From Selenomonadaceae bacterium (GTDB lineage: Bacteria > Bacillota > Negativicutes > Selenomonadales > Selenomonadaceae), in contig JAFVEZ010000005.1 of NCBI GenBank assembly GCA_017475745.1, positions 1-53,215 on the forward strand: a stretch of DNA of 53,215 nucleotides, written 5' to 3'. The position numbers and the translations under genes are program-made. Each line of letters starts with the position of its first letter. Within the stretch, counting starts at the first letter, position 1. The notes under the pieces were generated by a model. It was not told the origin of the DNA. It saw nothing but the letters and a program-made list of their open reading frames with translations, and did no database searches. Below are positions 15,592 to 23,536 of this stretch, piece by piece.

Positions 15592-17253
15592 TTGAAAAAT
15601 GATCAAAAACTGCAAATAATACCGCTCGGCGGGCTTGGTGAGATCGGCAAAAATATGAACGTCATAAGATATGGCGATGATATGATTTTACTTGATGCCG
15701 GATTGATGTTTCCAGACGAAGATATGCTTGGCGTTGATTTAGTGATACCAGATATCACTTACGTCTTAGAGAATCAACAATGTCTCAAAGCAATCGTATT
15801 GACACATGGACACGAAGACCACATTGGTGCTTTACCATATATCCTCAAAAAGTTGTCCGTTCCAGTATACGGAACACGACTGACGCTTGGAATACTTGAG
15901 GGCAGACTTAAAGAGAATGGCGTCGACTCAGGAAGTCTCAAGCCTATTACACCTGGTGAGAATATCAATATAGGCTGCTTTAATGTAGGTTTTATTAGAG
16001 TAAATCACTCAATACCCGATTCTGTTGGTATATCAATCAAGACACCCATTGGAATGATCGTTCATACGGGCGACTTTAAGTTTGACTATACACCGATTGA
16101 CAATCGCATGACGGATTTTAGAAGGTTTTCTGACCTTGGTAGCCGCGGTGTACTGGTTTTAATGGCTGATTCAACTAACTCTGAGAAGGAAGGACACACA
16201 CCTAGCGAGAAGACTGTCGGTGTTGCCTTTGATCGTGAATTTAGCAGTGCAACCGGTAGGATAATCGTCGCCACTTTCTCATCGAATGTCCACAGAATAC
16301 AACAGGTTATTGATACCGCCGTTAAGTACAAGCGCAAAGTGGCAATTCTCGGCAGAAGTATGGTCAATGTTGTCAATATTAGCCTGGAACTTGGCTACAT
16401 TCACGCGCCTGAAGGTACTATCATTGACGTTGACGAGATAGGCAACTATCCGGCTCACCGCATTGTCATAGCTACCACCGGCTCTCAAGGTGAACCAATG
16501 AGTGCCCTTACTAGAATGTCAGTAAGCGACCACAGAAAGGTTGACATTGTTCCTGGTGATAAGGTTATTATCTCCGCGACACCGATACCCGGCAACGAAC
16601 GGCTTGTGACGAAGACCGTCGACAATTTGCTCAGACTTGGTGCAAGTGTTGTCTACAGTCGCAGTGACGGTATTCACGTCTCCGGTCATGCTTCACGTGA
16701 AGAGTTAAAGTTAATGCACAATCTCATTCGTCCTAAGTTCTTCATGCCGGTGCATGGTGAATTACATCATCTGGTAAGTCATGCCAAGCTGGCTGAGGAA
16801 CTCGGCATGCCAAAAGACAATATTTTGATCGGTGAGAATGGCAGTGTTTATGAATTTACACGTGAAAGCGGTAAGATAATCGGCAGAGTAACCGCAGGCG
16901 TTGTCATGGTTGACGGGTTAGGTGTTGGCGACGTTGGCAATATAGTCCTCAGAGATCGAAGACAGCTATCACAGGACGGCATTTTGATAGTTGTCATAAC
17001 AATGCACAGAGAAGGACACCGCGTTGTATCAAATGCTGATATAGTATCTCGTGGCTTTGTTTATGTTAGAGAGTCCGAAGAACTCATGGACGAAGCGAAG
17101 AACAGAGTTCAACAAGTTTTAAAGTTCTGCGAAAATGAGCAGATTACTGATTGGTCAACGATAAAGTTGAGTGTCAAAGACGTGTTGGCACAACACCTCT
17201 TCGACAAGACACGCCGCCGTCCAATGATTCTGCCTATAATCATGGAAGTCTGA
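15592..17253 (+). CDS. rnj: Ribonuclease J
   Basis: A 553-residue metallo-beta-lactamase/beta-CASP nuclease with endonuclease and 5'-3' exonuclease activity in mRNA decay and rRNA processing. It opens with IIPLGGLGEIGKNMNVI. The zinc motif is LTHGHEDHIGALPY, followed by HSIPDSVG, HTGDFKFD, ATTGSQGEPMSAL and HVSGHASREELK. Length fits the J1/J2 family. The start is TTG at 15592, 8 nt after GGAGGTG; a frame start at 15574 would lie inside that site. Only one RNase J gene is in the window, so J1 and J2 cannot be told apart. Confidence 0.95.
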   Translation: MKNDQKLQIIPLGGLGEIGKNMNVIRYGDDMILLDAGLMFPDEDMLGVDLVIPDITYVLENQQCLKAIVLTHGHEDHIGALPYILKKLSVPVYGTRLTLGILEGRLKENGVDSGSLKPITPGENINIGCFNVGFIRVNHSIPDSVGISIKTPIGMIVHTGDFKFDYTPIDNRMTDFRRFSDLGSRGVLVLMADSTNSEKEGHTPSEKTVGVAFDREFSSATGRIIVATFSSNVHRIQQVIDTAVKYKRKVAILGRSMVNVVNISLELGYIHAPEGTIIDVDEIGNYPAHRIVIATTGSQGEPMSALTRMSVSDHRKVDIVPGDKVIISATPIPGNERLVTKTVDNLLRLGASVVYSRSDGIHVSGHASREELKLMHNLIRPKFFMPVHGELHHLVSHAKLAEELGMPKDNILIGENGSVYEFTRESGKIIGRVTAGVVMVDGLGVGDVGNIVLRDRRQLSQDGILIVVITMHREGHRVVSNADIVSRGFVYVRESEELMDEAKNRVQQVLKFCENEQITDWSTIKLSVKDVLAQHLFDKTRRRPMILPIIMEV

Positions 17254-17259
17254 AGACCT

Positions 17260-18230
17260 CTAATCAACACTAAGATTTAATCTATTTGCAATAGCTTCCC
17301 AAACTTCATCTACAGTGATGTCTTTGATACATCTATTATTGTCACAGACATGCACATCTTTTTTATAACAAGGTGAGCAAGGCAGATTGTGTGTAATTAC
17401 GGTGCAGTTGTGGCGCGGCGCCCATTGAACTGGACTTGTCGGGCCGTAGATGGCGACAGACGGAGTATTGACAGAAGAAGCCACATGTAACATCGACGTG
17501 CAGCCGCAAACGTGAAGATCAGCTTGAGCTATTACTTCCGAAGATTCCCTCAAATTTATCTTACCAACTAGATCAACGGCATTATTGAAGTCCTTTTTGG
17601 ATTTCGACATATCACTCGTGCCACCGATTAAAATCGCTTCGCAGTCATTCTCGTGCAATCTATCAATCAGACGAGTATATTTTTCGGGTTCCCAATCTTT
17701 CAATGTTGACAAAGAGTATGGCGAGATTGTAACAATTTTATTCGCTCGTTTTCTCAGATCATCAATTAATTCAGTTATATGATGTTTTTCTTCCGGATTT
17801 GGCAGAGGACGCATCAAGGTTAAGTCCTCATCTTCTATACCAACATGCTTTAATACGTCCATATACCGTTGAACTTCAAATAAGTTCAGTTCCTGCCCTG
17901 ATGTATGTATATTTATGAAATCCCTGCCGGGTCCTATGCGCTTATGAACAAATGCAATAAATGCCATCAATGCACTACGATAGTGTCCGTCAAGTATAAG
18001 TGCCGCATCTGACTGCCACATAGCCTTGATGATAGGCGCAAATGAATCACCCTTTTATATCGCTTTATAATATCAATGTAAGGATTACCTTCAAGTAATT
18101 CGTAACCAGCATAGGATAGAACACTGACAATTTTACATTGAGGGTGATGTTTTTTTATGGCACGATACAAAGGTGTTGCCAATAGGGTATCTCCGATGCT
18201 GGCACAATTTATAATACAAATCTTACGCAT
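17260..18230 (-). pseudogene. GT9 (heptosyltransferase-like) glycosyltransferase with a frameshift
   Basis: The first 60 residues (ATG 18230; KICIINCASIGDTLLATPLY, then AIKKHHPQCKIVSVLS) are the start of a glycosyltransferase family 9 enzyme of the LPS heptosyltransferase type. At the A4 run 18053-18056 the frame breaks. Adding one A restores YKKGDSFAPIIKAMWQSDAA and joins the second frame, which runs to 17260 with TVITHNLPCSPC and SVAIYGPTSPVQWAPRH, as expected for GT9 donor-binding regions. The joined length (about 322 residues) is normal. The start lies 37 nt after dxr, so it is the last gene of that operon. Either a pseudogene or a sequencing error. Confidence 0.8.
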
Positions 18231-18267
18231 TTAAACCTCTGCAAATTCAATCAAACTACAAGCAGTG

Positions 18268-19419
18268 TCACTTATCACACAGCTTTTCGGCAATAGAACG
18301 AGCGGCGGCGTCTTCAGCTATGAGTATGGGCAAACTTGGATTCTGAATGACTTCTCGACGACTCATTGTTTCCTCGATCACATTGTAGATGTCGAGGAAT
18401 TTTATTTTGCCCTTAAGAAAGGCACCGACAGCAGCTTCATTTGCCGCGTTGAAGATACAAGGAGCAGTTCCACCGATTCTACCAGCTTCATATGCAAACT
18501 TCAAACCCTTAAAGGTGTCAATATCCGGTTTCTCAAATGTCAAAGATTGTATCTTCCAAAAATTTAGGCTCTCAACGGTTGATGACATTCTAGTAGGATA
18601 AGTGAGTGCATACTGAATTGGAAGTCTCATATCAGTTGAAGCGAGTTGTGCAATTATGGAGTTGTCACAGAACTCTATCATCGAATGGACGATACTTTGA
18701 GGGTGAACAACTACTTGAATTTGGTCGTAATCGACACCATACAACCACTTGGCTTCAATAACTTCAAGTCCTTTATTGACAAGTGTTGCGGAATCAACAG
18801 TGATCTTTTGTCCCATATTCCAGATCGGGTGAGATAGGACTTGTTCAACCGTAACATCTTTAAGCTCATCGCGCTTTTTACCTCTGAATGGTCCGCCAGA
18901 AGCAGTCAGTAAGAGTTTCTTGATTGCCTTGCGATCCTCACCTTGGAGACATTGGAAGAAGGCTCCATGCTCGCTGTCAACCGGCAGGATTTTAACGTCG
19001 TGTTCCGCAGCACGTTTAATGACAAGTTCACCAGCAACGACTAAGGTCTCCTTATTCGCAAGGGCAATATTTTTTCCTGAACTAATTGCCTTCAAAGTTG
19101 GCTCAAGACCAGCAAAGCCCATCATTGAAGTCAGCACAATATCAACGTCATCAAAAGCTGCACAATCAATGAAAGCCTGCCTTCCACCTGCAAGTTGAGT
19201 TGATTTGTGTTTAAATCGTGACTTCAACCGCTGATAGGCCGCTTCATCAGACAATACTGCAAGCTCAGGACTAAACTCTTCAATTTGCTCTTCCAAAAGT
19301 TCGTCATTGGAGTTTGCTGCAAGAACTGATATATATAGCTCTTCAGCATGACTTCTAACTACATCAAGCGCTTGAGTGCCAATCGATCCAGTCGATCCAA
19401 GTATTGCAATATTTTTCAT
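18268..19419 (-). CDS. dxr: 1-deoxy-D-xylulose 5-phosphate reductoisomerase
   Basis: A 383-residue NADPH-dependent enzyme that makes MEP in the non-mevalonate isoprenoid pathway. The nucleotide-binding loop is ILGSTGSIGTQALDV at the N-terminus. The catalytic and metal region is VDSEHGAFFQCLQG, with LTASGGPFR and HPIWNMGQKITVDSATLVNKG following. Family length is normal. The ATG overlaps the yigZ stop by one base (TGATG), a sign of coupled translation. No rseP or proS follows, unlike the common dxr context; a GT9 gene does instead. Confidence 0.96.
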   Translation of the reverse strand: MKNIAILGSTGSIGTQALDVVRSHAEELYISVLAANSNDELLEEQIEEFSPELAVLSDEAAYQRLKSRFKHKSTQLAGGRQAFIDCAAFDDVDIVLTSMMGFAGLEPTLKAISSGKNIALANKETLVVAGELVIKRAAEHDVKILPVDSEHGAFFQCLQGEDRKAIKKLLLTASGGPFRGKKRDELKDVTVEQVLSHPIWNMGQKITVDSATLVNKGLEVIEAKWLYGVDYDQIQVVVHPQSIVHSMIEFCDNSIIAQLASTDMRLPIQYALTYPTRMSSTVESLNFWKIQSLTFEKPDIDTFKGLKFAYEAGRIGGTAPCIFNAANEAAVGAFLKGKIKFLDIYNVIEETMSRREVIQNPSLPILIAEDAAARSIAEKLCDK

Positions 19420-20075
19420 CAGTCGTCCCTCTCCTTAGTTTCAATGGCAACTAATATTTCTTCTTCAAGTTTATTTGAAAAGTTCGCTGATGTCAAGTCT
19501 TTTAATTCTGTCAATCGTGTTTCCACTTCTTCGGGCAGCAGTAAAAGAGAGATTGTCACATTGTCGGTGTAATCTTTATTCTCGACGGTGATATTTTTGT
19601 TTCGGATCCAATTCTCAACGTTAGCGAAAAGATTATAGTTGACAGTGATACTAAGGCGCTGCATGGGCGTCATGGTGACAATTTTTGATGCAGAGAGACC
19701 AAGCGCAGCAGTATGAGAGTATGCGCGAATGAGACCACCTGCGCCGAGCTTTATTCCGCCGAAGTATCGTGTCACAACAACAATGACATTAACCAAGTCA
19801 TTCTTCTTAATTGTCTCTAATATTGGATTTCCTGCAGTGCCGCCAGGTTCACCATCGTCGTTGGACTTTTGCTTGCCACCGTCGACGCCTAAAACCCAAG
19901 CTGAACAGTTATGTGTAGCGTCAAAATACTTCTTCTTGAGCTGTTGTAGAAAAGTTTTAGCTTCTTCTTCATCTTCAACCTGCTTGACATGAGCAATGAA
20001 TTTGGATTTATTAATCTCGTACTCTGTCTCGAATGTCTCACCACTCAAGACGGTTTTATATTTCTTCAGTGACAT
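19419..20075 (-). CDS. yigZ: YigZ/IMPACT family protein
   Basis: A 218-residue protein of the IMPACT family. The N-terminal UPF0029 domain shows SKFIAHVKQVEDEEEA, DATHNCSAWVLG, NDDGEPGGTAGNPIL and RYFGGIKLGAGGLIRAYS. The C-terminal ferredoxin-like DUF1949 domain runs from about residue 135. In eukaryotes IMPACT tunes GCN2; the bacterial role is unsettled. ATG lies 3 nt after the cbiC stop and the stop overlaps the dxr start, so it is inside a tight operon. Confidence 0.92.
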   Translation of the reverse strand: MSLKKYKTVLSGETFETEYEINKSKFIAHVKQVEDEEEAKTFLQQLKKKYFDATHNCSAWVLGVDGGKQKSNDDGEPGGTAGNPILETIKKNDLVNVIVVVTRYFGGIKLGAGGLIRAYSHTAALGLSASKIVTMTPMQRLSITVNYNLFANVENWIRNKNITVENKDYTDNVTISLLLLPEEVETRLTELKDLTSANFSNKLEEEILVAIETKERDD

Positions 20076-20078
20076 AAC

Positions 20079-20732
20079 CTACCTCGAATTGTCCAACATG
20101 TAGATGATTGCATTTATAGCAGCGACAGCAATCGGACTGCCACCCTTGGTGCCTTCAACAGTGATATATGGAATTTGACTCTGTTTAGCGAGTGCCTTCT
20201 TTGAGTCCGCCGCACCGACGAAGCCGACAGGTATACCAACTATCACTTCTGGCTTGATATGGTCTTCGCGAACAAGGCGGAGGACTTCAAACAAGGCGGT
20301 TGGAGCATTACCGATAGCGATAATTGAACCGTTGAGCTTGTCGCCAAAACTCCTCATTGCTGCCATTGAGCGCGTTATACTCTCTCTTTCAGCTAACTTC
20401 TTAACTTCTTCATCGGCAACCTTACAGAAAACTTCACCGCCAAACTTTGCAAGAGTTCGCTTATTAATACCTGTACGCACCATTTCAACATCAGTGTAAA
20501 TATTACAGCCGCTCTTGATTGCCGTCTTTGTAGCTGCAATCGCTTGAGGGTGTAATTTGATGATCGGTGCATATTCAACATCACCGGCAGCGTGGATTAT
20601 TCTTGAATAGACCTTCACTTCTTCTTCAGTGAGATTTAAATCCTTTAGGTAAGGCGCGATAATCTCCATGCTGCGGTTTTCGATTTCCATAGGTTTCTTA
20701 ATAAAATCCATAAATATACGCTCTAAAGGCAT
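20079..20732 (-). CDS. cbiC: Precorrin-8X / cobalt-precorrin-8 methylmutase
   Basis: A 217-residue enzyme that moves a methyl group from C11 to C12 to form hydrogenobyrinate or cobyrinate in cobalamin synthesis. Visible marks are HAAGDVEYAPII (catalytic His), GCNIYTDVEMVRTGI, SIIAIGNAPTALFEVLRL and VGIPVGFVGAADSK. The start is ATG 20732, behind AAGGAGGTG; a longer frame upstream has no support. It is the first gene of cbiC-yigZ-dxr-GT9, with no other cob/cbi gene nearby. Confidence 0.94.
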   Translation of the reverse strand: MPLERIFMDFIKKPMEIENRSMEIIAPYLKDLNLTEEEVKVYSRIIHAAGDVEYAPIIKLHPQAIAATKTAIKSGCNIYTDVEMVRTGINKRTLAKFGGEVFCKVADEEVKKLAERESITRSMAAMRSFGDKLNGSIIAIGNAPTALFEVLRLVREDHIKPEVIVGIPVGFVGAADSKKALAKQSQIPYITVEGTKGGSPIAVAAINAIIYMLDNSR

Positions 20733-20748
20733 GTTGCACCTCCTTAAT

Positions 20749-20776
20749 ATTATCGTAAAATATTGACGTTTAGCAA
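20749..20776 (-). promoter_or_regulatory. Promoter of the cbiC operon
   Basis: Minus strand: TTGCTA (20771-20776), 16-base spacer, GATAAT (20749-20754). It overlaps the divergent promoter of the HAD gene. Confidence 0.5.
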
Positions 20777-20791
20777 TTTGAATAGTATAAT
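20763..20791 (+). promoter_or_regulatory. Promoter of the HAD phosphatase operon
   Basis: TTGACG at 20763-20768, a 17-base spacer, and a perfect TATAAT at 20786-20791. It interleaves with the cbiC promoter, so the two may compete. Confidence 0.75.
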
Positions 20792-20830
20792 TAAAACATA
20801 TTGGCGAACATTTTGCAAGAGGAGATGACC

Positions 20831-21490
20831 ATGAAATATCAAGCAGCAATTTTCGATATGGACGGCACACTCATTGATTCTTTGGAGGATTTGACTGATA
20901 GCGTTAATGAAGCGATGACGCATTACGGTTTTCCACTTCACACGCTTGAAGAGTGCCGGTACTTCGTCGGCAACGGCGCTAGAAAGCTCATTGAACGCAG
21001 TATTCCTAAGGATAAATCAAGTGATTCTGACTTTGTAAGTGAGGTACTTGAATATTACAATGGTTGCTATAAGAACCGCTTGACGACTAAAACGCACCCT
21101 TATGACGGTATCCTTGAAATGCTCAAAGGTCTCCAAGAAAAGAATATTCCGTTGGGAGTCTGCACTAATAAACAGCAGTTTGCAGCAGATGAGATAATAT
21201 CTGCAATGTTCCCTGCGAATATGTTTGCTGCGGTTATTGGCGATCAAAAAGGCCTTCCGCGCAAGCCCGATCCTGCAAAAGTCTTGAAGATTGCAGCTCA
21301 ATTCAATGTCAAACCGAGACATGTTGCTTATTTTGGTGATACTTCTGTTGACATGGAAACTGCACACAATGCAGGCTTTCTCAGTATCGGTGTTACTTGG
21401 GGTTTTCGTCCTGAGAGTGAGTTAATCGAAAGCGGCGCAGAAATACTTATCAATCACCCAAGCGAGTTGTGGCAACATGTGGATTTTTAG
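20831..21490 (+). CDS. HAD-superfamily phosphatase, phosphoglycolate phosphatase-like
   Basis: A 219-residue hydrolase with motif I DMDGTLIDS (nucleophile Asp), motif II CTNK, the Lys of motif III in RKPDPAKV, and motif IV GDTSVDMETAHNAG. The helical cap after motif I makes it a subclass I enzyme like Gph or PpaX. The substrate is uncertain. ATG at 20831 follows AGAGGAG; the TATAAT promoter is 40 nt upstream. Its last 14 nt may overlap the next gene, a metallophosphoesterase. Confidence 0.88.
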   Translation: MKYQAAIFDMDGTLIDSLEDLTDSVNEAMTHYGFPLHTLEECRYFVGNGARKLIERSIPKDKSSDSDFVSEVLEYYNGCYKNRLTTKTHPYDGILEMLKGLQEKNIPLGVCTNKQQFAADEIISAMFPANMFAAVIGDQKGLPRKPDPAKVLKIAAQFNVKPRHVAYFGDTSVDMETAHNAGFLSIGVTWGFRPESELIESGAEILINHPSELWQHVDF

Positions 21491-22307
21491 CTTAATGAAG
21501 GATCTGATTACATCAAAGACTGGCAACTTGATAAAAAGCCGTCAGAAAGGTGAAGTCAGCTACAATATATCAGATAACACTGTCAACTACAAGCGGGTTT
21601 TGGTTATCGGTGATATTCATGGGCATTATACGAGGTTTAAATCTCTTTACAACAAGCTGAATGTTACTGATGACGATCTTGTGATATTCCTTGGTGACTA
21701 TATTGATCGCGGATCGGAAAATCTTTTGATGATAAGGTGGATTATGCGCGAGTCTCAAAGAGACAATATCATTGCCCTTAGAGGGAATCACGAGCAGATG
21801 ATGATCGACTGCATTAGGGAAGGCGATATCAACTGGATTTTCAATGGCGGCAATGAGACAGCCAAGGAGATAAAATCCAAACTAAAAGATCACCCAAATC
21901 TCATGTCCGAGGTCGTTGAATTTGCCGAATCACTACCGTTATTTTATCGCAGGCAGATAAACGGGCAAGAATACTTCTTCTGTCATGCCGGAGTTGATCC
22001 TAAAATTCCTCTTGAAGAGCAAACAGCTACATCTCTATTGTGGATTCGCGATGAGTTCTTCAATCACTATGATGGTGATGCTGTGATAGTTGTCGGCCAT
22101 ACGCCGCTCCTGCTGCTAAATCCTGAAGGCAGTTTAGAGACTTGGCGCAAGGATTATCAGAAAGTGGCAAGTATTGAGAACATTAAGCCGCAATGGCGCC
22201 GCAATAATAAGATATTGCTAATGGATACAGGTTCGTATTTCACAAATGGCTGTATATCCTGCATGGACATTATCAGTGGCAAACTGTGGCAGAGCGATAG
22301 CGATTAA
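21477..22307 (+). CDS. Metallophosphoesterase, serine/threonine phosphatase (PrpA/ApaH-like)
   Basis: A calcineurin-fold phosphatase of about 270 residues. Dinuclear-metal motifs are GDIHGHY, FLGDYIDRG, LRGNHE, then CHAGV and VVGHTP, and GSYFTNG close to the end. This is the PPP-type layout shared by lambda phosphatase, PrpA and ApaH; protein or dinucleotide substrates are both possible. Two starts are open: ATG 21477, which overlaps the HAD gene by 14 nt, or ATG 21495 after the HAD stop. Neither has a strong ribosome site, which suggests translational coupling. Confidence 0.88.
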   Translation: MWIFSLMKDLITSKTGNLIKSRQKGEVSYNISDNTVNYKRVLVIGDIHGHYTRFKSLYNKLNVTDDDLVIFLGDYIDRGSENLLMIRWIMRESQRDNIIALRGNHEQMMIDCIREGDINWIFNGGNETAKEIKSKLKDHPNLMSEVVEFAESLPLFYRRQINGQEYFFCHAGVDPKIPLEEQTATSLLWIRDEFFNHYDGDAVIVVGHTPLLLLNPEGSLETWRKDYQKVASIENIKPQWRRNNKILLMDTGSYFTNGCISCMDIISGKLWQSDSD

Positions 22308-22358
22308 GAGCTGTTACTAACTTCTCTTGCAATAATCTATTCGGAAAGGGTGAGCAAT

Positions 22359-22889
22359 GTGAAAAGCAAAATATTTGTACTATCAATGATGTTTCTTGTA
22401 ATTATCGGTAATGTAAGTTTTGCAAGATCAATCGTCAGAGTTAGTGACTACGGCTGTGACGGCTTCTACTACCGCTACAATGAGGTAGCTCAGAATATGG
22501 GTAAGAATAACATGATTCTTCGCAAAATGCCGCAAAAAACATTAAGCAATGATAATTACGATACTTACATTTGTACCAATGGTTCAAGCGGTCACGAGAC
22601 AACAATAAGTCTCTTCGCCAACAAGGAAGGCTACGTTTCAAAAGTGATGATTGCAGGAAGTGCTAGTGACAGTGTTGCTATGAATAATTTGGGTGAGAAC
22701 TTCGTCTTAGTTTTAGCTACACTGGGCGTCAACAGAGGAGAAATGAATAACTTTCTTAATTCCTGGAAGGACAGTGACAGCGCTGAGATTAGGCATTGGT
22801 GCAATGCAACTGAAAGATTCATATTAATCAGCAGAAGCATGAACTACGATTATAATACTTTCTCGGCTACTTTCACCGCTGCAGCTTAA
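22359..22889 (+). CDS. Exported protein of unknown function
   Basis: A 176-residue protein with a signal peptide (KSKIFVLSMMFLVIIGNVSFA) and then a polar mature part with three Cys (GCDG, YICT, HWCN). No known domain is recognised. Start GTG 22359 is about 5 nt after GGGTGA; GTG at 22350 is the alternative but falls in the ribosome site. It follows the metallophosphoesterase by about 50 nt and ends before a terminator. Its layout weakly resembles the partial secreted protein at 1-405. Confidence 0.65.
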   Translation: MKSKIFVLSMMFLVIIGNVSFARSIVRVSDYGCDGFYYRYNEVAQNMGKNNMILRKMPQKTLSNDNYDTYICTNGSSGHETTISLFANKEGYVSKVMIAGSASDSVAMNNLGENFVLVLATLGVNRGEMNNFLNSWKDSDSAEIRHWCNATERFILISRSMNYDYNTFSATFTAAA

Positions 22890-22966
22890 AACGTCATGGA
22901 TTACTAATGTTAAACTCAGATCGGATAAATTTCAAGCTCTTTATGAACTTAAATCTGAAAGTAAAA

Positions 22967-23022
22967 AAATCTCTGGAAAACTCTAAGATTTGTAATCACT
23001 AAGGTAATTTTCCAAGAGATTT
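22967..23022. terminator. Bidirectional intrinsic terminator
   Basis: AAATCTCTGGAAAA pairs with TTTTCCAAGAGATTT (one bulged A) around a 26-nt loop. Flanking A- and T-rich tracts let it serve the genes converging from both sides. Confidence 0.7.
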
Positions 23023-23031
23023 AAAACTATC

Positions 23032-23523
23032 TCAAAACATACAAAATAGAGTAAACTGCAAGGCAAAGAAGAGATTAGCAAGATTGGTAATTATGAAGAA
23101 TACTCTTTGAGGAACGGTGTAAGAGTTCATTTCTTTAACGATTTCTTTGACTGAGACTTCCTCATTTAGCTTCCTAACTATCTTGGTGAAATCGGCAATC
23201 CTTATGAAGTTGTGCAGCAACATTCCGATTGCCGCTGCATAGAATAACATCTGCCGCATACCCTCAAGCGGAAGGTAGGCATAAGTGAGGAAGTAACCAA
23301 ATAAATCTATGGCAAAGACAACCGTAACCACCACGGCACACAGTAAGACGAAGATTTTCATAGAAGTTAGTTCGGCAAAGATAACCATTTGATCGTTCAA
23401 CTTCTCAATGAGTTCTTCGTCTTTCTCTTCTTTGACCTTCTTATCAGTTGCCAGCTTCTTGATTTGATCTACTACTTGATAACCGTTGAAGATCAGCCAA
23501 AATATAGCATAAGCTGACACCAT
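23032..23523 (-). CDS. Small integral membrane protein of unknown function
   Basis: A protein of about 163 residues. It has a hydrophobic segment at the N-terminus (MVSAYAIFWLIFNGYQVV), a charged Lys/Glu-rich stretch (residues about 25-50), two central hydrophobic segments (IFVLLCAVVVTVVFAIDLFG and MLFYAAAIGMLLHNFI) and one near the C-terminus. Family not recognised. ATG 23523 lies 14 nt after the carB stop; an upstream ATG at 23565 would overlap carB. It is probably read through from carB and ends at a terminator. Confidence 0.6.
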   Translation of the reverse strand: MVSAYAIFWLIFNGYQVVDQIKKLATDKKVKEEKDEELIEKLNDQMVIFAELTSMKIFVLLCAVVVTVVFAIDLFGYFLTYAYLPLEGMRQMLFYAAAIGMLLHNFIRIADFTKIVRKLNEEVSVKEIVKEMNSYTVPQRVFFIITNLANLFFALQFTLFCMF

Positions 23524-23536
23524 GAATGATATTTCA

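Noticed and set aside
18040..18070. Programmed -1 frameshifting in the GT9 gene
   Set aside because: The site (TAT AAA AGG G) does not allow tRNA re-pairing after a -1 slip, so a base deletion is simpler.
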